Below, piece by piece: positions 43,752 through 52,143 of a DNA stretch of 64,000 bases. The stretch comes from Streptomyces sp. NBC_00154 (lineage in GTDB: Bacteria > Actinomycetota > Actinomycetes > Streptomycetales > Streptomycetaceae). A model generated the notes under the pieces. It made no database searches. It was not told where the DNA came from and saw only the letters and a list, made by a program, of their open reading frames with translations. The stretch's first letter is position 1. Each line of letters begins with the position of its first letter. The DNA lies in the NCBI RefSeq assembly GCF_026342835.1, contig NZ_JAPEMI010000001.1:6330501-6394500 (forward strand). The letters are read 5' to 3'. Position numbers and translations under genes: made by a program.

Positions 43752-44381
43752 TCAGCGGTGGCGGCGGGACCTGCGCTTGCGCGGCAGCGGTGACGTTTTC
43801 TTTCCCTGTGCGCGGCGCCGGGCGCGGCTGGTCCGGTGCGGCTGGGCACGGCGGTCCGGTACGGCGCCGTCGGTGGCGGCCGGGTCGCCCGCAGGCTCGG
43901 GCGCCGGGCCGGGGGTGGCGAGCACGACCTCGGCCTGGCGCAGGGCCGTCAGGCCGAGGCGGAAGCCGGTGACGGTCTCGCGCAGCACCGTGTCCGCAGG
44001 GGCGGTCGGGTGCGGTTCGACGGACAGGACGCGCGCTTCGACCGGGTCGGCGGCCTTGCCGGTGAGTTCCATGGGACGGACGTCGCAGCGGGCCAGCTCG
44101 GAGCGGAGCAACCGGTGTGCGGCGTCGACCTGTTCGCGCAGCGCGATGGCGACGGCGACGGCCTGCGGATCCGGGCGTCCCGTTCGGTGCTCGCCGAGTT
44201 GTTCGGCTCGCATGGCGGTGTCTGCGAGGAGGTCGTCGAGCGGGAGCAGCGCCGCCAGGAGTTTGCGCAACCGGTCGTCGGCCTCGTCTCGCTTGCGTCC
44301 GAGCGCCTCGACGCGGCGCCGCAGCTTGATCAGATCGGCAGCGGCAGCGTCGGGGGCGTCAGGAGGGGGCTGCGTCGTCAT
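43752..44381 (-). CDS. GrpE-like nucleotide exchange factor
   Basis: 209 residues from ATG at 44381. A long N-terminal helix (IKLRRRVEALGRKRDEADDR, 18-40) leads into LLPLDDLLADTAMRAEQL (45-62), the GrpE four-helix part. The beta domain follows: VRPMELTGKAADPVEARVLS (101-120), TVLRETVTGFRLGLTALRQA (131-150) and EVVLA, corresponding to GrpE G-x-x-F-D-P-x-x-H-E-A, G-Y and L-R-x-A-x-V. A basic Arg-rich tail (165-209) is not in normal GrpE and could bind nucleic acid. It overlaps the 97-residue gene upstream. It presumably serves the neighbouring Hsp70. Confidence 0.7.
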   Translation of the reverse strand: MTTQPPPDAPDAAAADLIKLRRRVEALGRKRDEADDRLRKLLAALLPLDDLLADTAMRAEQLGEHRTGRPDPQAVAVAIALREQVDAAHRLLRSELARCDVRPMELTGKAADPVEARVLSVEPHPTAPADTVLRETVTGFRLGLTALRQAEVVLATPGPAPEPAGDPAATDGAVPDRRAQPHRTSRARRRAQGKKTSPLPRKRRSRRHR

Positions 44382-44652
44382 GGTCGTCCTTGTTCGTCGG
44401 GAGCGGAGGGGTCAGCAGTTCGGCGACGAGGGCATTGACCGGGGTGCGGGCCTCGTCCCGCGCCTGTTTGAGCGCCGCCACTCGATCTCGGTCGTCCTTG
44501 GTACCCGAGATCGCGGCAGCCGCATTCTTGACCAGGGCAGGCAGGCGTGTGCCCGGGGGACTGTCCGGGAGGAGCTCGTGCAGAGTGGGGCCGAGCCAGG
44601 GCACCGGTGTCGGATCGATCCCGGTGGCCGGTGGCGGGGGAGGGGGTGTCAC
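44359..44652 (-). CDS. Small hypothetical protein of the chaperone operon
   Basis: 97 residues from ATG at 44652, overlapping the TPR gene stop (ATGA) and running 23 bases into the GrpE-like gene. A Pro-rich N-terminus (residues 2-20) and a charged helix (DRVAALKQARDEARTPVNAL) are visible, with an acidic end (NKDDHDDAAPS). No family recognised. The double overlap implies strict co-expression with both neighbours. Confidence 0.6.
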   Translation of the reverse strand: MTPPPPPPATGIDPTPVPWLGPTLHELLPDSPPGTRLPALVKNAAAAISGTKDDRDRVAALKQARDEARTPVNALVAELLTPPLPTNKDDHDDAAPS

Positions 44653-46940
44653 AGCATCTCCTGGGAGGGTGCGGAGCCGCCGCGGCCTGAGGGCGGGGCG
44701 GCCGGCCCGAAGAGAGAGGGCTGCCAGCTCGGCTGGAGGCGGAGCTTGGCCGCGGTCCTCTCGTCGCGGACGGCGCCGCCGATGTCACCAAGCTTCCGGC
44801 GGGCCTTGGCGCGGCGCCCGTAGGCGGTGGCGATGAGCTGGTCGAAGTCCGCGCTGTAGCCGGGGCTCACGGGGGCGCTGACGTACAGCTCGATGAGTTC
44901 GTCCTCGCGGCCCTCGTCGACCATCTCCGCCGCGAGGGGGAGAACAGCTTCCACCAGCTCCTCCTCGGCGGCGGCTCCGGGCAGATGGTCGAATTTGGCG
45001 GCGGCGGAGAACAGGAGCCTCAGGCGACGGGCGTATTCGCGTGGTGGGTGCTGCAGGTCCTGGGCGGCTCGTTCGCGGAGCAGCCGGGCGATTGTGGGGT
45101 CGACTTCGTTGGTGGAATGCTGTTCCGTGCGCGGGTCCACGGAGTACAGCCTCTGCATCTTCCGGCGTGCTGAGTCGCGATCCCCCGCGAGCGCGTGGTC
45201 CACGACACGATCGATCATGCGGTCGGCGAACCAATGGAGCACGCGGGCACAGCCAGGGTCCGGGGCGTCGGACCCCGCGCGGAGCCGGCGCCGCAACAGC
45301 TGCTCGACCTTCGTGACGCCGGGCTTGCGACCGGGCCTTGTCCCTTCGAGAACGTCGACGATGTCGGCGATGAGGAGTGCGTCGAGCTCGTCCCGCGCGT
45401 CTCGGTTGTCGGGGCAGAGCTCGAGCGCGCGCTCGAAGCGCTGCTGCCCTTCGTGCCGGTTCAGCCGGACAGCCTCCTTCCCGCGGCGCACGAGCGTCGC
45501 GGCCAGCTCACCGGGGAGTACCGGGTCGCAGGGAGCGAGCGCGATGGCGGACTCCAGCCAGTGGATGCGCTGTACGAGGGACGCGTTCTGGTAGCCGTTG
45601 CCGTTCTGCCCGGCGCTCAGACCGGCCTGGCGGACGCCTTCGCGATCGCGGTTGTCGAGGTCGATGCCGAGACGGACCGCCGTCGTGAAGTCGGCCAGGG
45701 TCCCCTCCCACTCCCGCTTCCCGTTCCGTTCGTGGGCTCTGCGGATCAAGGCCCGCCCGACATACGGGGCATACGCGCGGTGTGCCGCGGACTGTGCGGT
45801 CCAGGAATCGGGGTCGGGGTGACGGCGCGTGTAGGCGTCGAGGAGGGCATGGTGGTGGCCGGCCTCCAGGAGGAACCCGGCGGCGGTTCCGGCCGGCACG
45901 GGGTGCTCGTGAGGGAGGCCCCGGCGGCCGTGCTCGCCGGCGTGCAGCAGGCCGAGGCAGGGAGGCAGTGAGTCCGGTGACGGCGACTGCCAGGCGTCGG
46001 GCGAGCAGTCGCAGTCTCCGCTGGCCCGGCGGCCCTCATCACAGTCGCCATAGCACTCGAGGACTCGCAGGTACGCCTGTTCACCGCGAATAAGCTCCCC
46101 GCTGTACTCGTCATGCTCGACCTGCCAGGCGGTCTTCCAGGCGTTCAGCGCGTCGCGGTCTTCTCGTTCGTCGACGGCGCGGAGGGTCGTCCGGATCCGG
46201 TACGCCAACTCATCCCGTGCGTCCTGCCAGCACTGGTCGGGGACTGATGCGCCGCGCCGGGCTGTGATCATCGGCCTGAAGCCCAGCGGGTCGTATTCGT
46301 CCAGGAGCAAGTGCCACACGGCGATGACGAAAACAGCATGGGCCGAGGTGGCGGCCTTGCCGTCGGCGAGTGCACGCAGCGCCACGAGGGCCAGCGCGTG
46401 CACAACGGCGGTGCGCCGGTGGCCGGAGGGATCGGGGACGGCGTCGAGCACCGCTCCCAGCGCGCTGCGCCCGGCGGCCCGCCATACCAGGCCCCACAGG
46501 ACATGCGTCGGGCAGCACTCGCACGGCATCTCGTCGTACGGCACGGTCGGGCTGTCGAGGACGCCGCGTACGTCGCAGTCGCACCAGTTGTCGCAGGGGT
46601 CCTCGCCGTCAAGGCGGTCGGAGGTCCTGATCCAGTCGACCACGGTGAGCGTGTCGATTTCGACGTAGTCAGCGGCCCCGTCCGACCAATGCTCGGTGGG
46701 GACGTAGTCCTCGATAACGTCGTCGAAGGCCGCGAGGCGGCAACGGACGGCCTCGGCCCAGTTCCCAGCGCGCTCCGCCAGTAGCCCGCTCAGCGTGTGG
46801 TAGCAGGACAGGTCGCCGATCGAGAGACGGTCTGACTGGTCCGACACCTGGTGCAGCAGTCCGATCGCGGTCCCGAACTGGCCGTTGCCGTAGGCTTGTT
46901 CCGCCTGTCGAAGCATACGCGCGACATCTGCGCTCTCCAC
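44649..46940 (-). CDS. TPR-repeat protein heading the chaperone operon
   Basis: 763 residues from ATG at 46940. Helical tandem repeats of TPR type occur at both ends (MLRQAEQAYGNGQFGTAIGL, GNWAEAVRCRLAAFDDVIED near the start; LVRRGKEAVRLNRHEGQQRF and ERALELCPDNRDARDELDAL in the middle; AYGRRAKARRKLGDIGGAVR near the end). Cys clusters (PCDNWCDCDVRG, MPCECCPTHV, ECYGDCDEG, GDCDCSP) suggest one or two metal sites. TPR proteins commonly bind Hsp70, so this may be the adaptor or sensor. It has its own promoter. Confidence 0.75.
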   Translation of the reverse strand: MESADVARMLRQAEQAYGNGQFGTAIGLLHQVSDQSDRLSIGDLSCYHTLSGLLAERAGNWAEAVRCRLAAFDDVIEDYVPTEHWSDGAADYVEIDTLTVVDWIRTSDRLDGEDPCDNWCDCDVRGVLDSPTVPYDEMPCECCPTHVLWGLVWRAAGRSALGAVLDAVPDPSGHRRTAVVHALALVALRALADGKAATSAHAVFVIAVWHLLLDEYDPLGFRPMITARRGASVPDQCWQDARDELAYRIRTTLRAVDEREDRDALNAWKTAWQVEHDEYSGELIRGEQAYLRVLECYGDCDEGRRASGDCDCSPDAWQSPSPDSLPPCLGLLHAGEHGRRGLPHEHPVPAGTAAGFLLEAGHHHALLDAYTRRHPDPDSWTAQSAAHRAYAPYVGRALIRRAHERNGKREWEGTLADFTTAVRLGIDLDNRDREGVRQAGLSAGQNGNGYQNASLVQRIHWLESAIALAPCDPVLPGELAATLVRRGKEAVRLNRHEGQQRFERALELCPDNRDARDELDALLIADIVDVLEGTRPGRKPGVTKVEQLLRRRLRAGSDAPDPGCARVLHWFADRMIDRVVDHALAGDRDSARRKMQRLYSVDPRTEQHSTNEVDPTIARLLRERAAQDLQHPPREYARRLRLLFSAAAKFDHLPGAAAEEELVEAVLPLAAEMVDEGREDELIELYVSAPVSPGYSADFDQLIATAYGRRAKARRKLGDIGGAVRDERTAAKLRLQPSWQPSLFGPAAPPSGRGGSAPSQEML

Positions 46941-46973
46941 GCCACACCCCCTGACGCCGCCGCGGCAACAGCG

Positions 46974-47002
46974 ACGATACGACTGTGCGTTGGCTACGTC
47001 AA
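46974..47002 (-). promoter_or_regulatory. Promoter of the TPR-GrpE-Hsp70 operon
   Basis: On the minus strand, TTGACG (47002-46997), a 17-base spacer and TATCGT (46979-46974) lie 33 bases before the TPR ATG. The -35 region reads TGTTGACGTAGCC. Confidence 0.6.
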
Positions 47003-47181
47003 CAGACGCTGGCGATGGATCAGGCGTCGTCAGCCTTGCGGGAAGCCTGGGAGTGCGTTCGAGGATTTCCGGCGGGCAGGGGCCTTTGGGTCGCGAAGCC
47101 GAGGCTTATCTCCGGCGCCTGTGGTCATGGGAGTGTGTGGCGCCTCTGGGTGGCGGCTTCGGGAAAGCTTCTTAATTTCCG

Positions 47182-47211
47182 TTGACGTTGTAAACAGATT
47201 AGTTCTAGCGT
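47182..47211 (+). promoter_or_regulatory. Promoter of the sigma-drmAB unit
   Basis: TTGACG (47182-47187), an 18-base spacer and TAGCGT (47206-47211), about 70 bases before the sigma ATG. The core GTTGACGT is the same as in the divergent promoter at 46974-47002. Confidence 0.5.
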
Positions 47212-47281
47212 GTGGCAAATCAGCGCGGCTCCATTCGGGCGGCATTGACGGCTAGTCTCTGGATGTCGGGAGGGGGTCGGT

Positions 47282-48955
47282 ATGGGCGGGGATCTGGAGG
47301 CCGAGGCGGAGCGGCTCGCGATCGCGGCACAACTGTCGTCGGTCATCGCGAGGTTGAAGAGGCGGGCATCCCGTACGGGAGTCGTCAGCCAGATGGCCTT
47401 TTCCTCGGAAGCTGCCCGGCTCGGCCTCACGACCGACGAACAGCGGCACGGGCTCCAAAACGGGCTTGCCGCTATGGGAATTCGTGTGAAGCCGCCGCGA
47501 CAGGGACAGCCGAACCGTCGCCTTGCCCCTCACGTCGAACCCGAGCTGCAGTCCTCGGCCGAGCCGCAGAAGACGGCGGCCGCGTCGAACCCGCCGCAGC
47601 GACCGTCAGCGGTGCCCCGACTGCCCTGGGCCTCGGTGACGGGGGCGTCGGCCACGCCTGCTCCAGTACCCACCAGGGCCGGGCGTGCGGGCCGAGTGAA
47701 GTTGTCCGTCGACCCGGAATCGCAGCCGACCGCCACCGAGGCGGCGAAGCGCCTCGCCCAGGCCCGACGGATGCTGGCACGTTACGCCGACACCAACGGA
47801 GCCGTTAGCAGGCTCGCCCATGACGGCGTCGTACGACTCCACGGGCTCAGCGCCGCCGAAGCACGGGAGCTGACCGCCGACTTCCCGATTACCCGCCCCC
47901 TCCCGCCCCACACGCCCGTCAAGGTTGCGGAACGCGGTCAGGCGCGCCCCGCGGTGAACGTATCCGCTCCGGCGGCGAGCACTGCATCCACGAGCACGTC
48001 GATCGCCAAGGCACCCTCCCGCGCCGGGGTTTCCTCCAAGGATGCGAGCCTGGCCGACGCCGTCCGCGCAGCTCGGGCCGTACTGGAAGAGGACCGTTGG
48101 CGTAGGGACCCGGGCAAGGCGACGCTGAAGGCCGACGAAGAGGTGGGTCTCGCTGCACTCTTCCGGGGCGGCACCGGGCAGCTCGACCGCGACGTTCCGA
48201 AGGAGGAGGTCGCGGCGCTGCCCCACGGCAGCGAGCGGCGGCGTGCATACGACTGCCTGGTACTGCACAATCAGCGGCTCGTGTGGAAGAACGCGCTGGG
48301 CTACCAAGGGCGCGGACTCGACATCGAGGACTTGGTCCAGCACGGAACCCTCGGACTGCTCCGAGCGGTCCGCAAGTTCGACGCCACCAAGGGCTATAAG
48401 TTCTCGACCTACGCGACTACGTGGATCAAGCAGCACATCACCCGGGCCATTGCCGACGAAGGCAGCATGATTCGGCTGCCCGTGCACCTCCACGAAAAAG
48501 TCGCCAAGGTTGCCGTGGCCGAACGCAAACTCCTGGGCGAGGGCCGCGCCAGGACCGTCGACAACGTGGCCTACCTCACCGGCTTCACCTTCGCGGAGGT
48601 GGACAAGGTGCGCAGGATCAGCCGCCCCACCGACTCCCTGGACCGGATCATCGGCGATGACCTCGTCCTCGGTGACCTGATCATCGGGCCGAGCCGACTG
48701 CCCGGGCCCTGCACCGTGTTGATCCGCAAGGAGTTCTTCGAGGAAGTCGGCAACGTCCTCGACTGTTTCCCCGAGCGCGAAGCTCACATCCTGGTACGGC
48801 GTATCGGTCTCGACGGTGACGAGCCGGCCACCCTGGATGCGCTCGGCGCAGTCTTCGGCGTCACGCGCGAGCGCATCCGGCAGATCGAGAAGAAAGTCAA
48901 GCTGGCTTTCCGCGACAGGCTGATCCAGCTGGGGCTCGTACCTCGACGTTCCTGA
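47282..48955 (+). CDS. Sigma-70 family RNA polymerase sigma factor
   Basis: 557 residues from ATG at 47282, GGAGGGGG upstream. The N-terminal 320 residues are unusual: a small helical start (SSEAARLGLTTDEQRHGLQN, possibly a region 1.1-like fold) and long low-complexity stretches. Region 2 starts near 322: LVLHNQRLVWKNALGYQGRG, DIEDLVQHGTLGLLRAVRKF, KFSTYATTWIKQHITRAI. Region 3 has VHLHEKVAKVAVAERKLLGE. Region 4 is ATLDALGAVFGVTRERIRQI with EKKVKLAFRDR. The gene leads directly into drmA 59 bases later, so it is likely part of the defence operon and may drive it or its neighbours. Confidence 0.85.
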   Translation: MGGDLEAEAERLAIAAQLSSVIARLKRRASRTGVVSQMAFSSEAARLGLTTDEQRHGLQNGLAAMGIRVKPPRQGQPNRRLAPHVEPELQSSAEPQKTAAASNPPQRPSAVPRLPWASVTGASATPAPVPTRAGRAGRVKLSVDPESQPTATEAAKRLAQARRMLARYADTNGAVSRLAHDGVVRLHGLSAAEARELTADFPITRPLPPHTPVKVAERGQARPAVNVSAPAASTASTSTSIAKAPSRAGVSSKDASLADAVRAARAVLEEDRWRRDPGKATLKADEEVGLAALFRGGTGQLDRDVPKEEVAALPHGSERRRAYDCLVLHNQRLVWKNALGYQGRGLDIEDLVQHGTLGLLRAVRKFDATKGYKFSTYATTWIKQHITRAIADEGSMIRLPVHLHEKVAKVAVAERKLLGEGRARTVDNVAYLTGFTFAEVDKVRRISRPTDSLDRIIGDDLVLGDLIIGPSRLPGPCTVLIRKEFFEEVGNVLDCFPEREAHILVRRIGLDGDEPATLDALGAVFGVTRERIRQIEKKVKLAFRDRLIQLGLVPRRS

Positions 48956-49014
48956 ACCGCGCGCCCGCTGCCGTCAGTCCTCCGCACCCATCCCTGATCC
49001 GAAGGAATCCGCCC

Positions 49015-52000
49015 ATGGACCCGCGCCAGGAACTCGTCGACTACCTCACCCGCCAGCTCGTCGGCCCCGCCGGCGATGAAGACGAGGTACTCGACGCGCC
49101 GCCCGACCGGCAGTACCTCATGGGCACGCTGTACCCGCAACAGGCAGACCTCCAGCGGCAACTCGCCCTCGCCGCAGACGACCCCGAGGCGCCCGGCGCC
49201 GAGCAGGACGCTCCCGACGTGGACCCGGCGGCCGACCCGGTGCCCGAGACCAACAGCTGGCTTCCCGCATCCCTCGGCGTCAGCTTTTATACCGACGCCG
49301 CGCACATCGAGGTGAGTTGCGCCGCCGCCCGCTACGAGACGCTGAAGAGCGAGCCCGGACGTGGACGGCGCTGGCGTCGCATCTCCCTCTCGCCCGAGAC
49401 CCACACCGTCGGACCAGATCGGGACACCGTGCCGGTCCTCGACGGCCGCGCGGAGATCCGGCTGCGCCGCCGCTCCTACGGCAACGGAACGCTGGTCACT
49501 GTAGCCCTGGTCAACACCGCCCGCCACGACGCCGCCGACGGCAAGGCGCCGAGCTGGGACGCCATGCTGTTCCAGTGCGGTCTCACCGCCCGCCCCGCCG
49601 ACGGCGGAGTGCTGCCTTACCCCAGCGTCCGGCTGGCCAGCCGCGACCCCGAGGAGCGCGAACTTCGCCTGCAGTACCGGTACATCGTCACCCACGCCGT
49701 CGGCCACGGATGCGCCGTCCGCGAAGACCGCGGCCAGGACGGGGCCGTCGAACTCCTCGCCTGCGAGAGCCTGCCACGCGCCGAGGTGCCCGCCATCCGG
49801 GCCGGCGGCCCCCTCGACGCCCCAGCCCTCACGATCTCCCATCTCGCCGACCCGACCGTCAGCCGCCATCAAGTCCTGGAAGAACTCGCAGATTTTGCGG
49901 CCTCGTACCACGCCTGGTACGTGGGCCAGCGGTCCGTCGAGGTCCCGCCCTGGGGCCGGGAGGCCGCCGACCGGATCCTCGACCGGATCGATCAGGCCGT
50001 CGCCCGCATCGAATCGGGCGTACGCACCCTGTGCGACCCGAACCGCCCCGAACTTCTCGCCGCCTTCCGCATCGCCCAGAGCGCCATGCTGCTGCAGATG
50101 CGGCACTCCGCGCCCGATCAGGCCGGGCAGCGGCGCCACCGCTCGGAGCCCCTGGCCATCGACCCGCCCGTCGACGCCAAGGCCACCTGGCGTCCCTTCC
50201 AGCTCGCCTTCTTCCTCCTCGCCCTCGACGGCGTCGCCGACCCTGACCACAGCGACCGCGAGACCACCGACCTGATCTGGTTCCCCACCGGCGGCGGTAA
50301 GACCGAGGCATACCTGCTCCTGGCCGCTTTCACCATCGCGCTGCGCCGGATCCGCGGCGAAGGCGCCGGAACAGCTGTCCTCAGCCGCTACACCCTCAGC
50401 CTGCTCACCACCCAGCAGTTCCAGCGCGCCGCCACCACGATCTGTGCCCTGGAGCACATCCGCCGCACCGAACCTGGACTCGGTCTCGGCGGTGAACCGA
50501 TCACCATCGGCCTGTGGGTCGGCGAGACAACCACCCCCAACAGCTTCCAGGCGGCCAAGGACACCTTCGACCAGCAGCGTGAGGCCACCCACCCCGAGGA
50601 CGTGTTCATCCTGGACCGTTGCCCCTGGTGCGGCACCCGCATTCTGCCTCCGGCCAGGTCCAGCGTCCGCTCCGACTACGGAGTGCGCGCCGGCACCGAC
50701 GAATTCGCCTTCTTCTGCGCCCGCGACGCGTGCGCCTTCCATGACGTCCTGCCCGTGGCCGTCGTCGACCAGCACCTGTACCAGAACCCGCCCACCTTCG
50801 TCCTCGGCACCGTCGACAAGTTCGCACGGCTCGCTTGGGAGCCCGACTCGGGCCACCTCTTCGGCGCCGGCACCGGCAACCCGCCCCCGTCCCTGATCAT
50901 CCAGGACGAGCTGCACCTGCTCACCGGACCGCTGGGCACCACCGTCGGCCTCTACGAGGCGGCCATCCTCGAGCTGTGCACCGGCCCGAACGGCCGCCCA
51001 CCGAAGATCGTCGCGGCCACGGCCACCATCCGCCGCTCCGCCGAACAGGTCCGCGCCCTGCACAACCAGAACGTCCAGCTCTTCCCGCCATCCGGACTCG
51101 ACGCCCGCGACAGCTTCTTCGCCGTCCCCGACACCGGCCGCCCCGGCCGCCTCTACCTCGGCGTCATGGCCCAGGGCCACACCGCCGGCCGCGGCGCCGT
51201 CGCCACCACGGCGGCCATGCTCCAGGGCGTCCACCAGCTCCCCGAAGAGCACCGCGACGACTACTGGACCCTTGTCGCCTACCACCACAGCCTGCGTGAG
51301 CTCGGCCGTACCGTCACCGCGGCCGGCGACGACATCCCCGCTCAGATCCGCGGCCTCGACGAAGGCGCGGGCGTACGCGCGCTCGGCGACGGCGATGTAC
51401 AGGAACTGACCAGCAACCTGCCGCGCGCCGAGCAGCCCATCCTCCTCGACCGCCTCGAGAAGCCCTGGACGGACCTGCGGTCGGTCTCCTTCCTACCCTG
51501 CACCAACATGCTCTCCGTCGGCGTCGACGTGAAGCGGCTCGCCTACCTCCTCATGCAGGGCCAGCCCAAGACCACCGCCGAATACATCCAGGCCACCAGT
51601 CGCGTCGGCCGCCACCACGTGCCCGGACTCGTCGTCACCTACTTCAACGCCACACGCCCGCGCGACCGGTCCCACTACGAGACCTTCATCGACTACCACA
51701 GCGCCCTCTACCGCTACGTCGAACCCGCCAGCATCACCCCCTGGTCCCTGCCCGCACGCCGCCGAGCCCTGCACGCCGCGCTCGTCATCCTCGTCCGCCA
51801 CCGGCTCGGCCTCGCGGGCGAGAACCAGGCCGGACGGATCACCAGCCACCGGTCCGAGGCCGAGCAGCTCGCCGACGGCCTCGCCGAACGCGCCGCGATC
51901 GCCGAGAGCGACGCCGTGCGCGCCGACGTCCGCCGGGAACTCGGCTACCACCTCGACGACTGGTGCCGCCAGGCCGAGACAGCCGCAGCAGAGGGCAAGG

Positions 52001-52143
52001 ACCTCTACTACCGCAGCCAGGGCAAGGGCCAGCACAACCTGCTCAAGGCCTTCGAGCAGCGCTACGGCCTGTGGGAAACCCTCAACTCCATGCGCAGCGT
52101 CGACCGCGAATGCCAGATCACCGTGACGGGAGCAGGAAAGTGA
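49015..52143 (+). CDS. drmA: DISARM helicase-domain protein DrmA
   Basis: 1042 residues from ATG at 49015, GAAGGA upstream. The start VDYLTRQLVGPAGDEDEVLD and SWLPASLGVSFYTDAA is typical of DrmA. Helicase motifs: LIWFPTGGGKTEAYLLLAAF (about 418-437), a zinc knuckle DRCPWCGTRI, IIQDELHLLTGPLGTTVGLY (about 627-646) and SVGVDVKRLAYLLMQGQPKT with AEYIQATSRVGR near 840-865. DrmA with DrmB forms the DNA-binding core of DISARM that blocks phage DNA. It overlaps drmB by GTGA. Confidence 0.88.
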   Translation: MDPRQELVDYLTRQLVGPAGDEDEVLDAPPDRQYLMGTLYPQQADLQRQLALAADDPEAPGAEQDAPDVDPAADPVPETNSWLPASLGVSFYTDAAHIEVSCAAARYETLKSEPGRGRRWRRISLSPETHTVGPDRDTVPVLDGRAEIRLRRRSYGNGTLVTVALVNTARHDAADGKAPSWDAMLFQCGLTARPADGGVLPYPSVRLASRDPEERELRLQYRYIVTHAVGHGCAVREDRGQDGAVELLACESLPRAEVPAIRAGGPLDAPALTISHLADPTVSRHQVLEELADFAASYHAWYVGQRSVEVPPWGREAADRILDRIDQAVARIESGVRTLCDPNRPELLAAFRIAQSAMLLQMRHSAPDQAGQRRHRSEPLAIDPPVDAKATWRPFQLAFFLLALDGVADPDHSDRETTDLIWFPTGGGKTEAYLLLAAFTIALRRIRGEGAGTAVLSRYTLSLLTTQQFQRAATTICALEHIRRTEPGLGLGGEPITIGLWVGETTTPNSFQAAKDTFDQQREATHPEDVFILDRCPWCGTRILPPARSSVRSDYGVRAGTDEFAFFCARDACAFHDVLPVAVVDQHLYQNPPTFVLGTVDKFARLAWEPDSGHLFGAGTGNPPPSLIIQDELHLLTGPLGTTVGLYEAAILELCTGPNGRPPKIVAATATIRRSAEQVRALHNQNVQLFPPSGLDARDSFFAVPDTGRPGRLYLGVMAQGHTAGRGAVATTAAMLQGVHQLPEEHRDDYWTLVAYHHSLRELGRTVTAAGDDIPAQIRGLDEGAGVRALGDGDVQELTSNLPRAEQPILLDRLEKPWTDLRSVSFLPCTNMLSVGVDVKRLAYLLMQGQPKTTAEYIQATSRVGRHHVPGLVVTYFNATRPRDRSHYETFIDYHSALYRYVEPASITPWSLPARRRALHAALVILVRHRLGLAGENQAGRITSHRSEAEQLADGLAERAAIAESDAVRADVRRELGYHLDDWCRQAETAAAEGKDLYYRSQGKGQHNLLKAFEQRYGLWETLNSMRSVDRECQITVTGAGK

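Noticed and set aside
43752..44381. Treating the Arg-rich end of the GrpE-like protein as evidence of a ribosomal or histone-like protein
   Set aside because: The core aligns better with the GrpE helix and beta-domain pattern and the gene is next to an Hsp70; the basic tail is an extension.
48784..51288. Minus-strand open frame of 834 residues opposite sigma and drmA
   Set aside because: Antisense shadow; drmA and sigma motifs on the plus strand are unambiguous.
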